NCBI RefSeq assembly: GCF_900187015.1
Contig: NZ_LT906479.1
Location: 4,092,001 to 4,156,000 of the forward strand
Origin: Serratia ficaria
GTDB lineage: Bacteria > Pseudomonadota > Gammaproteobacteria > Enterobacterales > Enterobacteriaceae
Direction: 5' to 3'
DNA: 64,000 nucleotides
Shown here: positions 55,316-63,847 of the stretch, in pieces
Layout of the letters: every line of letters begins with the position of its first letter
Numbering within the stretch: position 1 is the stretch's first letter
The notes under the pieces: model-generated
What the model saw: only the letters and a program-made list of their open reading frames with translations
Database searches by the model: none
Told to the model about the DNA's origin: nothing
Program-made: the position numbers and the translations under genes

Positions 55316-56554
55316 ATGTCAGCCACCACACAGACAACAAATCACGCCACGCCCGGCAAGGCCATGCTGGCCTCGGTCACCGGCTACGCCATGGACGGTT
55401 TCGACCTGCTGATCCTCGGCTTTATGCTGCCGGCCATCAGCATTGAACTGGGGTTAACCTCATCGGCCGCCGGTTCGCTGGTCACCTGGACGCTGATCGG
55501 CGCGGTGCTGGGCGGCGTGATTTTCGGCCACCTCAGCGACCGTTTCGGCCGCATCCGGGTGCTCACCATCACCATCCTGATGTTCTCGCTGTTTACCGGC
55601 TTGTGCGCCGTGGCGCAGGGCTACTGGGATCTGCTGGCTTACCGCACGCTGGCCGGCATCGGGCTGGGCGGCGAATTCGGCATCGGCATGGCCCTGATCG
55701 CCGAAGCCTGGCCGGCGGAGAAGCGCAACCGCGCCTCGGCCTACGTCGGCATGGGCTGGCAGCTGGGCGTGCTGGCCGCCGCCTTCCTCACGCCGCTGCT
55801 GCTGCCCCATATCGGCTGGCGCGGCATGTTCCTGGTCGGGCTGCTGCCGGCGCTGGTGTCGTTCCTGATCCGCCGCACCATGGGGGAGCCGGAAGCCTTC
55901 ACGCGGCAGAAAGATCTCGGGTCGTCGCTGTCGTTCGGCCAACGCCTGCGCCTGCTGTTTAAGGATCGCGCCACCAGCAAGGCCAGCGTCGGCATCTTCA
56001 TTTTGTGCTCGGTGCAGAACTTCGGTTATTACGGATTGATGATCTGGATGCCGACCTACCTGGCGAAAAACTTCGGTTTCTCGCTGACTAAATCCGGCCT
56101 GTGGACGGCGGTGACGGTGATTGGCATGACCTTCGGCATCTGGCTGTTCGGCCTGTTGGCCGATCGCTTCGCCCGCTGGAAGATTTTTATCGTTTATCAG
56201 GTTGGCGCCGTGGTGATGGTGATCGGCTATGCGCAGCTGAGTGATCCGACGCTGATGCTGTTCGCCGGCGCGCTGATGGGGATGTTCGTCAACGGCATGA
56301 TCGGCGGCTATGGCGCGCTGATTTCCGATACCTACCCGGTACAGGCCCGCGCCACCGCGCAAAACATCCTGTTCAACCTGGGGCGCGGCGTTGGCGGCTT
56401 GGGGCCATTGGTGATCGGCGCGCTGGTGACGCAGGTTTCTTTCACGGCGGCAATCAGCCTGCTGGCGGCTATCTATCTGCTGGATATTTACGCCACGCTG
56501 TTCCTGCTGCCGAAAAAGCAGGTCTCCGGCGATACGCTGGGCGCGATTGGTTAA
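55316..56554 (+). CDS. MFS transporter, aromatic-acid/sialate H+ symporter-like
   Basis: The 412-residue protein has about 12 membrane helices. The first helix carries GYAMDGFDLLILGFMLPAIS, with the acidic D-x-D-like pattern of the AAHS family. The cytoplasmic loop GHLSDRFGRIRVL is MFS motif A, and a second copy in weaker form appears mid-protein (LLADRFARWK). The substrate cannot be fixed from sequence; aromatic acids or sialic-acid-like compounds are guesses from family. The ATG at 55316 gives a typical N-terminus, but its ribosome binding site is weak; an ATG at 55256 is less likely. No catabolic genes or dedicated regulator lie nearby. It is convergent with csrB, and E. coli has no gene here. 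Confidence 0.82.
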   Translation: MSATTQTTNHATPGKAMLASVTGYAMDGFDLLILGFMLPAISIELGLTSSAAGSLVTWTLIGAVLGGVIFGHLSDRFGRIRVLTITILMFSLFTGLCAVAQGYWDLLAYRTLAGIGLGGEFGIGMALIAEAWPAEKRNRASAYVGMGWQLGVLAAAFLTPLLLPHIGWRGMFLVGLLPALVSFLIRRTMGEPEAFTRQKDLGSSLSFGQRLRLLFKDRATSKASVGIFILCSVQNFGYYGLMIWMPTYLAKNFGFSLTKSGLWTAVTVIGMTFGIWLFGLLADRFARWKIFIVYQVGAVVMVIGYAQLSDPTLMLFAGALMGMFVNGMIGGYGALISDTYPVQARATAQNILFNLGRGVGGLGPLVIGALVTQVSFTAAISLLAAIYLLDIYATLFLLPKKQVSGDTLGAIG

Positions 56555-56589
56555 CGATGGCGATAGGTCGGACGGGAACGGCCGGCGAC

Positions 56590-56940
56590 AAAAAAGTTGG
56601 GGGCACTGCGTTAACAGTGCCCCCGGTTCGTTTTATAGCTGTCCCGCTACACAGTGTGCTCCCTGCTCAATCCTTGAAAACTTTTCCTGCGGTCATCCGG
56701 ACCAAAAGCTCCATGCATCATCCTGCAGCGCCGTCCTGACGCGGTTCCTCAGTCTTCCTGACCCGCCGACGGTCCTGTGTCGGCTCTCAATCTCCGTCCT
56801 GGAGGTGTCCCTGGTTTCAATCCTGAAACATCCTGGGCATCTCCTGACGCCATCCTTCGCTCTTCGTTGAGCGCATCCCTTTCTTCATCCTGAAGCTGCA
56901 TCGTCCTGATGCTTTCCCGCTCCGCCGGTTCCCTTCCGGT
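56590..56940 (-). ncRNA. csrB: CsrB regulatory RNA
   Basis: CsrB sequesters the translational regulator CsrA. The minus-strand RNA of about 350 nt holds roughly 25 GGA triplets, about 11 of them in exact CAGGA, many in hairpin loops such as CTTCAGGATGAAG and CATCAGGACGATG. The 3' end follows E. coli CsrB (GGAAAAGT..CAAGGAT.GAGCAGGGAGC and ACGAACCGGG). It ends in a terminator, stem GGGGGCACTG / CAGTGCCCCC at 56600-56625, followed by six T. The yqcC-csrB-syd order equals E. coli. The 5' end is inferred from the promoter at 56947-56975. An open reading frame at 56749-56973 is only a by-product of the repeats. Confidence 0.95.
56600..56625 (-). terminator. csrB intrinsic terminator
   Basis: A perfect 10-bp stem with a 6-base loop (minus strand TTAACG) is followed by AAC and a run of six T (56596-56591), about 35-45 bases from the end of the convergent MFS gene. 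Confidence 0.93.
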
Positions 56941-56946
56941 AGGCAT

Positions 56947-56975
56947 AAGATCGCCCAATTCCCCCGCGATCACAA
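56947..56975 (-). promoter_or_regulatory. Candidate csrB core promoter
   Basis: On the minus strand TTGTGA (56975-56970) and GATCTT (56952-56947) are 17 bases apart. This predicts a start near 56940, which puts the UvrY palindrome about 180 bases upstream, the distance recalled for E. coli csrB. The -10 match is weak, as expected for an activator-dependent promoter. Confidence 0.5.
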
Positions 56976-57094
56976 GGGCTTGGCCGGTAGCGCAGGTTAA
57001 TTTTCCCCTAAGAGTTATCCTAAAGAATTTCTAACCAATTGATCTGGATAACAATAAGCCCAACCGGCCGCGGCGGGCAGGGAAAATTAAAAGC

Positions 57095-57128
57095 GATCTC
57101 TCACAGCCCGTGTGAGAGATCTCTCACA
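57095..57128. promoter_or_regulatory. Compound UvrY (BarA/UvrY) binding site upstream of csrB
   Basis: The perfect 18-bp palindrome TGTGAGAGATCTCTCACA (57111-57128) closely matches the E. coli UvrY site TGTAAGAGATCTCTTACA. A third half-site GATCTCTCACA at 57095-57105 lies 5 bases away and forms a second perfect inverted repeat (11-bp arms) with the left half of the palindrome. UvrY/SirA-phosphate activates csrB and csrC. The site also lies just 22 bases from the syd stop (57150). Confidence 0.85.
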
Positions 57129-57149
57129 AGGAAACGACCGATTTCGGCC

Positions 57150-57701
57150 TCAGGCCGCCAGCGTCGGGCGCAATGCGTCGAGGAAATTCCCCAGCGTCGC
57201 CGCCAGCAGCGTGCGCTTATCGCTGCCGAACTGCTCCAGCACCACGTTGCCGCTGACGTTGCACAGCGACACCATGGTCATTTCGGATTCGGTGGTGGCC
57301 AGGAACAGGGTCGGCGACAGCTTCAGGCGTTTCTGGGTCACCAGATGGCCGATCAGGTTTTCCTGCAGGCGAATGAAGTCGTCCTCGCTCCAAACCTGCA
57401 GCAGGCTCAGGCGGTGCTCGCCGAACCGGGCGTCCATGTCGCCCGCATACTGCTGGGTGTAAAAAAGGTGCGCATCCGGCTGCAGCCTCAGTTCCAGCGC
57501 GGTCTCCACCTTTTCCAGCGTCGCGGCGGGGGTGAAAGGCTGCGGCAGCCACCACACCTCGTCAGCGCGATTTTCCACGATGCAGGGCGACGGCACGCCA
57601 TACAGCGCCTGGCTGGCCGGCGCATGGCCGCGTTCCTGCCGCCACAGCTCGACATAGCGCTGGGTGAATTCACGCAGGGCGTGGGTGACATCGTGATCCA
57701 T
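57150..57701 (-). CDS. syd: SecY-interacting protein Syd
   Basis: Syd is a cytosolic protein that binds SecY and can help dismantle abnormal translocons. The 183-residue product matches E. coli Syd (181 aa), with [25 protein letters not shown] and [21 protein letters not shown]. The start is ATG at 57701; an ATG at 57734 would add 11 residues. It is divergent from queF (63-base gap) and upstream of csrB, as in E. coli. Confidence 0.94.
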   Translation of the reverse strand: MDHDVTHALREFTQRYVELWRQERGHAPASQALYGVPSPCIVENRADEVWWLPQPFTPAATLEKVETALELRLQPDAHLFYTQQYAGDMDARFGEHRLSLLQVWSEDDFIRLQENLIGHLVTQKRLKLSPTLFLATTESEMTMVSLCNVSGNVVLEQFGSDKRTLLAATLGNFLDALRPTLAA

Positions 57702-57764
57702 ATTTATTCTCGCATACGTTAAACTGGGGGCCATTGTACCTATCTATTACCAAGGTGACAGCAG

Positions 57765-58610
57765 ATGTCCTCATATCAAGACCACCAGGCCCTGTCGGAA
57801 CTGACGCTGGGCAAACCCACCGCCTATCGCGACAGCTACGACGCCGCTCTGCTGCAGGCGGTGCCGCGCAGCATGAACCGCGAGCCGCTGGGTTTGTCCG
57901 CCGACAGCCTGCCGTTCCACGGCGCGGACATCTGGACGCTGTATGAGCTCTCCTGGCTGAACGCCAACGGGCTGCCGCAGGTGGCGGTGGGCGAAATCAG
58001 CCTCAACGCCGACAGCCTCAACCTGATCGAATCCAAGAGCTTCAAGCTGTATCTCAACAGCTTCAACCAAACGCCGTTTGCCGACCGGGAAAGCGTGCGC
58101 GCCACGCTGCAGCGCGATTTGTCCGCCTGCGCCCAGGGAGAGGTGAGCGTCACCCTGTTCAGCGTCGAACAGCTCGAAGGCAGCGCTATCGCCCGCCTGG
58201 AGGGAGAATGCATCGACCACCAGGACATTCGCATCGATAACTATGAGTTCAACGCCGACTACCTGCAGAACGCCGCGGGCGCCGAGGTGGTGGAAGAACG
58301 GCTGGTCAGCCATCTGCTGAAATCCAACTGCCTGATCACCCATCAGCCGGACTGGGGTTCGGTGCAAATCCATTATCGCGGCGGGAAACTCGACCGCGAG
58401 GCGCTGCTGCGCTATCTGGTGTCCTTCCGCCATCACAATGAATTCCACGAACAGTGCGTCGAACGCATCTTCAACGATCTGATGCGCTATTGCCGCCCGC
58501 AGAGCCTGACGGTGTACGCCCGCTACACCCGCCGCGGCGGGCTGGACATCAATCCGTGGCGCAGCAACGTCGACTTCTCGCCCGCGCACGGCCGCCTGGC
58601 GCGCCAATAA
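57765..58610 (+). CDS. queF: NADPH-dependent 7-cyano-7-deazaguanine reductase QueF
   Basis: QueF reduces the nitrile preQ0 to the amine preQ1 on the way to queuosine in tRNA. The 281-residue long (unfused two-domain T-fold) form has catalytic Cys189 in [17 protein letters not shown], and the QueF motif [13 protein letters not shown] lies in the C-terminal half. No preQ1 riboswitch is visible upstream. A 182-base gap to ppnN follows (58611-58792) with no recognisable gene. Confidence 0.96.
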   Translation: MSSYQDHQALSELTLGKPTAYRDSYDAALLQAVPRSMNREPLGLSADSLPFHGADIWTLYELSWLNANGLPQVAVGEISLNADSLNLIESKSFKLYLNSFNQTPFADRESVRATLQRDLSACAQGEVSVTLFSVEQLEGSAIARLEGECIDHQDIRIDNYEFNADYLQNAAGAEVVEERLVSHLLKSNCLITHQPDWGSVQIHYRGGKLDREALLRYLVSFRHHNEFHEQCVERIFNDLMRYCRPQSLTVYARYTRRGGLDINPWRSNVDFSPAHGRLARQ

Positions 58611-58792
58611 GTGCGCAACGCTGCTCAACAACTGAGCTAACGAGCGGTTTGTATTGGTAAAAGTCAGGTGACGGCGGTAAGGTTAAATCAGGTGCGCCAT
58701 CAGGCGCTTGCCGCCGCGCGCCGCCCATAACGAGATGCTGTTTTGCTGCGTATGGATTACTACTGCCCCGCATCGGGAGCGAAGGAGTTACC

Positions 58793-60157
58793 TTGATTAC
58801 ACACATCAGCCCGCTTGGCTCTATGGATTTGTTGTCGCAGCTGGAAGTAGACATGCTGAAGCGCACCGCCAGCAGCGACCTGTACCGCCTGTTCCGCAAC
58901 TGTTCGCTGGCCGTGTTGAACTCCGGCAGCCAGACCGACAACAGCAAACAGCTGTTGTCCCGCTATGAAACCTTTGATATCAACGTGCTGCGCCGCGAGC
59001 GCGGGGTGAAGCTGGAGCTGGTCAACCCGCCGGAAGACGCTTTCGTCGACGGCCGCATTATCCGCTCGCTGCAGGCCAACCTGTTCGCCGTGCTGCGCGA
59101 CATCCTGTTCGTGCACGGCCAGATCGACAGCGCCGGCAGTTTCCAGCACCTGAACCTGGAAAACTCGGCCCATATCACCAACCTGGTGTTCTCCATCCTG
59201 CGCAATGCCCGCGCGCTGCATCTGGACGAAGATCCCAACATGGTGGTGTGCTGGGGCGGCCACTCGATCAACGAAAACGAATACCTCTATGCGCGCAAGG
59301 TCGGCAGCCAGCTGGGCCTGCGCGAGCTGAACATCTGCACCGGCTGCGGGCCGGGCGCGATGGAAGCGCCGATGAAGGGCGCGGCGGTCGGCCATGCGCA
59401 GCAGCGCTACCACAACAGCCGCTTTATCGGCATGACCGAACCTTCGATCATCGCCGCCGAGCCGCCTAACCCGCTGGTCAACGAGCTGGTGATCATGCCG
59501 GACATCGAAAAGCGCCTGGAGGCCTTCGTGCGCATCGCCCACGGCATCATCATCTTCCCGGGCGGCGTCGGCACGGCGGAAGAGTTGCTGTACCTGCTGG
59601 GCATCCTGATGAATCCGGAGAACAGCGAGCAGGTGCTGCCGCTGATCCTGACCGGGCCGAAAGAGAGCGCCGATTACTTCCGCGTGCTGGATGAGTTCAT
59701 CATGAATACGCTGGGCGACGAGGCACGCCGCCACTACAGCATCATCATCGATGACCCGGCGGAGGTGGCGCGTCAGATGAAAAAAGCCATGCCGTTGGTG
59801 AAGGAAAACCGCCGCAACACCGGCGACGCCTACAGCTTCAACTGGTCGATCCGCATCGCGCCGGATCTGCAGCTGCCATTCGAGCCGACCCATGAAAACA
59901 TGGCCAATCTCAACCTGTACCCGGATCAACCGGCGGAGCAGCTGGCCGCTGCGCTGCGGCGCGCGTTCTCCGGCATCGTGGCCGGCAACGTGAAGGAAAA
60001 CGGCATTCACGCCATCGAGCAGTTCGGCCCTTACAAGCTGCACGGCGAACCGCAGATGATGAAGCAAATGGACAGCCTGCTGCAGGGCTTCGTCGCCCAG
60101 CACCGCATGAAGCTGCCGGGCAGCGCCTACGTGCCCTGCTATGAAATCGTAGCCTGA
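58793..60157 (+). CDS. ppnN: Nucleotide 5'-monophosphate nucleosidase PpnN
   Basis: PpnN (YgdH) cleaves purine and pyrimidine monophosphates to base and ribose-5-phosphate and is activated by (p)ppGpp. The 454-residue protein equals E. coli, with the central LOG/Rossmann domain carrying [16 protein letters not shown] and the [15 protein letters not shown] motif, plus N- and C-terminal family domains. The start is TTG at 58793, preceded by AAGGAG at ideal spacing, giving [12 protein letters not shown] as in E. coli. Confidence 0.96.
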   Translation: MITHISPLGSMDLLSQLEVDMLKRTASSDLYRLFRNCSLAVLNSGSQTDNSKQLLSRYETFDINVLRRERGVKLELVNPPEDAFVDGRIIRSLQANLFAVLRDILFVHGQIDSAGSFQHLNLENSAHITNLVFSILRNARALHLDEDPNMVVCWGGHSINENEYLYARKVGSQLGLRELNICTGCGPGAMEAPMKGAAVGHAQQRYHNSRFIGMTEPSIIAAEPPNPLVNELVIMPDIEKRLEAFVRIAHGIIIFPGGVGTAEELLYLLGILMNPENSEQVLPLILTGPKESADYFRVLDEFIMNTLGDEARRHYSIIIDDPAEVARQMKKAMPLVKENRRNTGDAYSFNWSIRIAPDLQLPFEPTHENMANLNLYPDQPAEQLAAALRRAFSGIVAGNVKENGIHAIEQFGPYKLHGEPQMMKQMDSLLQGFVAQHRMKLPGSAYVPCYEIVA

Positions 60158-60168
60158 CTCTCAATCCC

Positions 60169-60197
60169 GGGCGGCGCGACGGCCGCCCTTCTTTTTT
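60169..60197 (+). terminator. Rho-independent terminator after ppnN
   Basis: The stem GGGCGGC / GCCGCCC with a 6-base loop is followed by TTCTTTTTTCT. It ends about 16 bases before xni, whose expression must then come from readthrough or a promoter within ppnN. Confidence 0.85.
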
Positions 60198-60212
60198 CTG
60201 ACCTTGCAGCCC

Positions 60213-60971
60213 ATGATGATACATCTACTGATTGTCGACGCCCTGAACCTCATCCGCCGCATCCACGCGGTGCAGGGTTCCCCCTGCGTGAACGCCTGCC
60301 GGCATGCGCTCGCGCAGCTGATTCAGCACAGCCGGCCGACGCACGCGGTGGCGGTGTTCGACGAAGACGACCGCAGCGAGAGCTGGCGCCACCAAATCCT
60401 GCCCGACTACAAGGCCGGCCGCTCGCCGATGCCGGAGAACCTGCAGCAGGAAATGCCGCAGCTGCGCCGGGCGTTCGCCGAACTGGGCGTCGCCAGCTGG
60501 CATTCGCCGGGCAACGAAGCGGACGATCTGGCGGCCACGCTGACGGCGAAAATCGCCGGCGGCGGCCATCAGGTCACCATCGTTTCCACCGACAAAGGCT
60601 ACTGCCAACTGCTGGCGCCGCAGGTGCAGATCCGCGATTACTTTCAGAAACGCTGGCTGGACCTGCCGTTTGTCCAACAGGAATTCGGCGTTTCACCGCA
60701 GCAGCTGCCGGATTATTGGGGGCTGGCGGGTATCGGCAGCAGCAAGATCCCCGGCGTAGCCGGCATCGGCCCCAAAACGGCGGTGTTGTTGTTGCAACAG
60801 CGGGGAAGTCTGGATGGGCTGTACCAGGAACTGGAGCAGGTGCCGGAGAAGTGGCGCGGCAAACTGCAAAAACACCGCGAGCTGGCTTATATCAGCAAAC
60901 GGGTCGCCACGTTGCGTACCGACCTGACGCTGGACGGCAACCTGCAGCAGCTGCGTTTGCCGATAAACTAA
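60213..60971 (+). CDS. xni: Flap endonuclease Xni (ExoIX)
   Basis: Xni is a 5'-3' flap structure-specific nuclease related to the Pol I 5' nuclease domain. From ATG 60213 the protein has 252 residues (E. coli 251), with [24 protein letters not shown] and [10 protein letters not shown] carrying the acidic metal-binding residues. The helix-hairpin-helix segment [10 protein letters not shown] follows. The start aligns with the family; an ATG at 60216 is equally possible. No convincing ribosome binding site is visible. In E. coli sdaCB lies between ppnN and xni; here they are adjacent. Confidence 0.93.
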   Translation: MMIHLLIVDALNLIRRIHAVQGSPCVNACRHALAQLIQHSRPTHAVAVFDEDDRSESWRHQILPDYKAGRSPMPENLQQEMPQLRRAFAELGVASWHSPGNEADDLAATLTAKIAGGGHQVTIVSTDKGYCQLLAPQVQIRDYFQKRWLDLPFVQQEFGVSPQQLPDYWGLAGIGSSKIPGVAGIGPKTAVLLLQQRGSLDGLYQELEQVPEKWRGKLQKHRELAYISKRVATLRTDLTLDGNLQQLRLPIN

Positions 60972-61003
60972 GGGCGCTGCACGCAGCGCCCCTTGGCGAT
61001 AAA

Positions 61004-62107
61004 TCAGTCGCGCTCGTCGCGCCGGCCGGGAACGGCCGACCACATGCGGCGCACGTGCACGGTGATCTCTTCGCGATCGTGATACAGCTGCTTGGCATGC
61101 ACCTCGGCGCTGATGCCCGCCGCCGCCAGCGCTTCGCGGATGCTCTGCAGGTTCTGCGACACTTCCTCGTAACGCTTTTTCATCGGCAGCTTCAGGTTGA
61201 AGATGGCTTCACGGCACCAGCCTTTCACCAGCCACTGGATCATCAGGCTGGTCACCTTGGCCGGTTTTTCCACCATGTCGCACACCAGCCAGTAAATTTT
61301 GCTGCTGGTCGGTTCGAATTTAAAACCGTCGGCGCGGTGGTGGGTGACCTGTCCGGTCTCCATCAGGCTCGGCGCCATCGGGCCGTTATCCACCGAGTGC
61401 ACCATCATGCTGCGCTTCACCAGCTGATAGGTCCAGCCGCCCGGGCAGGCGCCCAGATCGACCGCGTGCATGCCGCTGGCCAGGCGTTCGTCCCACTCGT
61501 CGGCGGGAATGAAGACGTGAAACGCCTCTTCCAGCTTCAGGGTGGAGCGGCTCGGCGCATCCGACGGGAAGCGCAGGCGCGGAATGCCCATATAGAACGG
61601 CGAGTTGTTGTTGCTGAAGGAATAGCCGACGTAGCAGCACCCCGGGGCGATAAAGAACACGTGCACCACCGGGCGCGTCGGGTTCTCACGCGCCATCAGC
61701 ACTTTCTGTTCGCGCATCGCGGCGCGCAGCGGCACCGTCAGCTTGCGGCAGAACTTCATCAGCTCTTTGCTTTCGTTGGTGTCCGGCACTTCCACCCGCA
61801 GCTCGCCGCCGCGATCGACCACGCCGATCAGCATGCCGACGATCGGCGATACCCGATCTTCCGGCGGCAGGTCACGCAGCAGCTCCCCCACCACCAGCAT
61901 CTGGCGGGCGAAAATCAGCTCGCGGAACGGGATTTCCCGCGCCAGACGGTCGGCGTCATCCGGCTGATAACATTCAAACAGCACGTAGCCGCTGTTGTCT
62001 TTCACTCGGGCAAAGCCGAAAACTTCCAGCTGGGCTGCCTTGTCGGTAATTTCCGCCGCGCACTCTTTCTCAAAGCCGGGGCGGCAGTACAACGCAATCT
62101 TATTCAT
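61004..62107 (-). CDS. rlmM: 23S rRNA (cytidine2498-2'-O)-methyltransferase RlmM
   Basis: RlmM methylates the ribose of C2498 in the peptidyl-transferase centre. The 367-residue protein has an N-terminal THUMP domain and a C-terminal Rossmann methyltransferase. The SAM-binding motif DLGACPGG is at 217-224, and the KDKE-type catalytic set includes [10 protein letters not shown]. Its 5' end overlaps ygdD by 8 bases, so the two are coupled. It is convergent with xni. Confidence 0.96.
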   Translation of the reverse strand: MNKIALYCRPGFEKECAAEITDKAAQLEVFGFARVKDNSGYVLFECYQPDDADRLAREIPFRELIFARQMLVVGELLRDLPPEDRVSPIVGMLIGVVDRGGELRVEVPDTNESKELMKFCRKLTVPLRAAMREQKVLMARENPTRPVVHVFFIAPGCCYVGYSFSNNNSPFYMGIPRLRFPSDAPSRSTLKLEEAFHVFIPADEWDERLASGMHAVDLGACPGGWTYQLVKRSMMVHSVDNGPMAPSLMETGQVTHHRADGFKFEPTSSKIYWLVCDMVEKPAKVTSLMIQWLVKGWCREAIFNLKLPMKKRYEEVSQNLQSIREALAAAGISAEVHAKQLYHDREEITVHVRRMWSAVPGRRDERD

Positions 62108-62495
62108 GGCGCTCGGCCTTTTTCCTCAGACGCAAAGCGCCAATCAACATCAATACCCAGCCAATCAGGAAACATACGCCGCCAACCGGCGTGATATAGA
62201 CCCAGACCTTCAGGTGCGACAGCGCCAGACAGTACAGACTGCCGCTGAACAAAACGGTGCCGAGCGCCAACAGCGCCCCGCTCCAGTAGAACCACAGGCT
62301 CACGCGGCGCTGCATCGCCACCGCCAACGCCAGGATGGTCAGGGTATGAAAGCCCTGATATTCCAGGCCGGTGCGGATCCAGGCCATTTCATTGGCGCCG
62401 AGCGTACCGCTTAATACGTGCGCGCCGAACGCGCCCAGCGCGACAAACACAAAGCCGCTGATGGCGGCAAAAATCAGCATGGAACGGCTGCTCAT
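62100..62495 (-). CDS. ygdD: DUF423 inner-membrane protein YgdD
   Basis: YgdD is a small conserved integral membrane protein of unknown function. Its 131 residues contain about four hydrophobic helices; family motifs are GAFGAHVL and [13 protein letters not shown]. It overlaps rlmM by 8 bases and lies 51 bases after gcvA on the same strand, the E. coli order. Confidence 0.93.
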   Translation of the reverse strand: MSSRSMLIFAAISGFVFVALGAFGAHVLSGTLGANEMAWIRTGLEYQGFHTLTILALAVAMQRRVSLWFYWSGALLALGTVLFSGSLYCLALSHLKVWVYITPVGGVCFLIGWVLMLIGALRLRKKAERHE

Positions 62496-62546
62496 CGTTA
62501 TTTACCCTATAAAAGAAAATCGGCGGCTGCCTGCCGGCAACCTGCC

Positions 62547-63464
62547 TTATTGTTCGTAGCGAAAGCGGAATTTCTCCTGCTCGCTGGCTGCCCGCGCCAG
62601 GATCCACTGGCGGAAGGCGGCTATTTTACCCAGTTCTGCCTGGCTGTCATGACATACCAGATAAAAAGCATTTTTACTGACCAGCACATCATTGAAGGGA
62701 CACACCAGGCGCCCGGCCTCGATTTCGGTTTGCGCCATCACGTTATTCACCAGCGCCACGCCCTGGCCATGCACCGCCGCCTGCACCACCATGGCGCTGT
62801 GGCTGAAGATCGGCCCCTGCTGCACGTTGATGTGCTGCAGCCCCAGTTGGCGGGTATAGGCCAGCCAGTCGCGGCGGGAAGTATCATGCAGCAGCGTATG
62901 ATAAGCCAGATCGTCCGTCACTTTTAACGGATGATCGCCGGCCAACAGGCTCGGCGAACACACCGGCAGCAGATATTCCGCATACAGACGCTCGGCGCGC
63001 AACCCCGGCCAGTTGCCGCGGCCATAGAAAATCGCCACGTCGACGTCGTCCGCCAGCTTGTCTTCTTCGCGGTCCACCGCCTGGATGCGCACGTCGATGC
63101 CCGGATAAGCTGAGTTAAAGCCGGAGAGTCTCGGCACCAGCCACTGAATGGCGAAACTGGGCGGCAAACTGACGGTCAGCGCCCCTTTGGCGCTGCGCGC
63201 CTGCAGCTTGCGCGTCGCCTCGTTGATCGAGGAAAAGATTTCCTTGATGTCGAGGTAGTAGCTTTGCCCTTCCTCCGTCAGCAACAGCGAACGGTTGCGG
63301 CGCCGGAACAGCTTCAGGCCGAGAAAATCCTCCAGCGACTTGATCTGGTGGCTCACCGCGGCCTGGGTCACAAACAGCTCCTCAGCCGCTTTGGTAAAGC
63401 TCAGATGACGGGCGGCCGCATCGAAAACGCGCAGCGCATTAAGGGGGGGTAAGCGTTTAGACAT
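62547..63464 (-). CDS. gcvA: Glycine-cleavage transcriptional regulator GcvA
   Basis: GcvA is a LysR-type regulator that activates gcvTHP with glycine, represses it with GcvR and purines, and activates gcvB. The 305-residue protein equals E. coli. It has an N-terminal winged helix (FTKAAEELFVTQAAVSHQIKSLE, about 23-45) and a periplasmic-binding-like effector domain. Codons 6-8 contain a C7 tract (63443-63449). It is divergent from gcvB. Confidence 0.96.
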   Translation of the reverse strand: MSKRLPPLNALRVFDAAARHLSFTKAAEELFVTQAAVSHQIKSLEDFLGLKLFRRRNRSLLLTEEGQSYYLDIKEIFSSINEATRKLQARSAKGALTVSLPPSFAIQWLVPRLSGFNSAYPGIDVRIQAVDREEDKLADDVDVAIFYGRGNWPGLRAERLYAEYLLPVCSPSLLAGDHPLKVTDDLAYHTLLHDTSRRDWLAYTRQLGLQHINVQQGPIFSHSAMVVQAAVHGQGVALVNNVMAQTEIEAGRLVCPFNDVLVSKNAFYLVCHDSQAELGKIAAFRQWILARAASEQEKFRFRYEQ

Positions 63465-63602
63465 TAATTAGCTACTTTTGTGTAACAATAATCCGAATGA
63501 TTCGGCGTCAAAAATCAGGCGGCGTTGTGTGGCACGCCATGGGTTGAGTATAACAAACTATTGCCATTAGTTTTTTTAATCCGAGCCATTATAATTTGTC
63601 CG
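63465..63602. promoter_or_regulatory. gcvA-gcvB divergent control region
   Basis: The intergenic region is A/T-rich. ATTAG (complement of the CTAAT core recalled for GcvA sites) occurs at 63467-63471 and 63566-63570. A minus-strand -10-like TATACT (63552-63547) suits the gcvA promoter. GcvA autorepression and gcvB activation would act here; exact sites are not resolved. Confidence 0.45.
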
Positions 63603-63631
63603 TTGAGGATGCGCCAGCAAATACCTATAGT
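63603..63631 (+). promoter_or_regulatory. gcvB promoter
   Basis: TTGAGG (63603-63608) and TATAGT (63626-63631) are separated by 17 bases and place the start at 63638, where the GcvB sequence begins. Confidence 0.8.
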
Positions 63632-63637
63632 GGCGGC

Positions 63638-63838
63638 ACTTCCCGGGCCGGAACGAAAAGGGATTGGGTGTCGAGGACGCCGATGAACTTTTGGCTTGTG
63701 GTTGTGATGTTGTGTTTGCAAATTGTCCGGCAATCCGGACGTGGTAGCTAAGCTACTGTTTTTTCACTTCCTGTACATTTACCCTGTCTGTCCATAGTGA
63801 TTTTATGCAGCACCGCAAGATTTGCGGTGCTTTTTTTT
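63638..63838 (+). ncRNA. gcvB: GcvB small regulatory RNA
   Basis: GcvB is an Hfq-dependent RNA that represses many amino-acid and peptide transporter mRNAs. The RNA of about 201 nt starts ACTTCCCGGGCCGGAACG and shares with E. coli GcvB the segment GAACTTTTGGCTT and the G/U-rich R1 seed (about 63695-63719, GGTTGTGATGTTGTGTTTGC). The R2/R3 region TTCACTTCCTGTACATTTAC, the following CCTGTCTGTCCATAGTGATT and the terminator also match. The R1 stretch is about 8 bases shorter than I recall for E. coli. It lies between gcvA and ygdI as expected. Confidence 0.95.
63809..63838 (+). terminator. gcvB intrinsic terminator
   Basis: The stem AGCACCGCAA / TTGCGGTGCT is followed by eight T. It ends 10 bases before the stop codon of convergent ygdI. 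Confidence 0.93.
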
Positions 63839-63847
63839 GCCTGACGT

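Noticed and set aside
56640..56930. TCCTG-type repeats considered as a CRISPR array or tandem repeat
   Set aside because: Units are irregular, without constant repeat length or spacers; they match CsrA-binding motifs of CsrB.
56749..56973. Open reading frame of 74 codons on the minus strand in the gene-free interval
   Set aside because: It lies within the CsrB RNA; the reading frame is a by-product of GGA repeats and has no ribosome binding site or family resemblance.
57702..57764. preQ1 riboswitch before queF
   Set aside because: The 63-base syd-queF gap is too short and lacks a preQ1 aptamer-like stem and A-rich tail.
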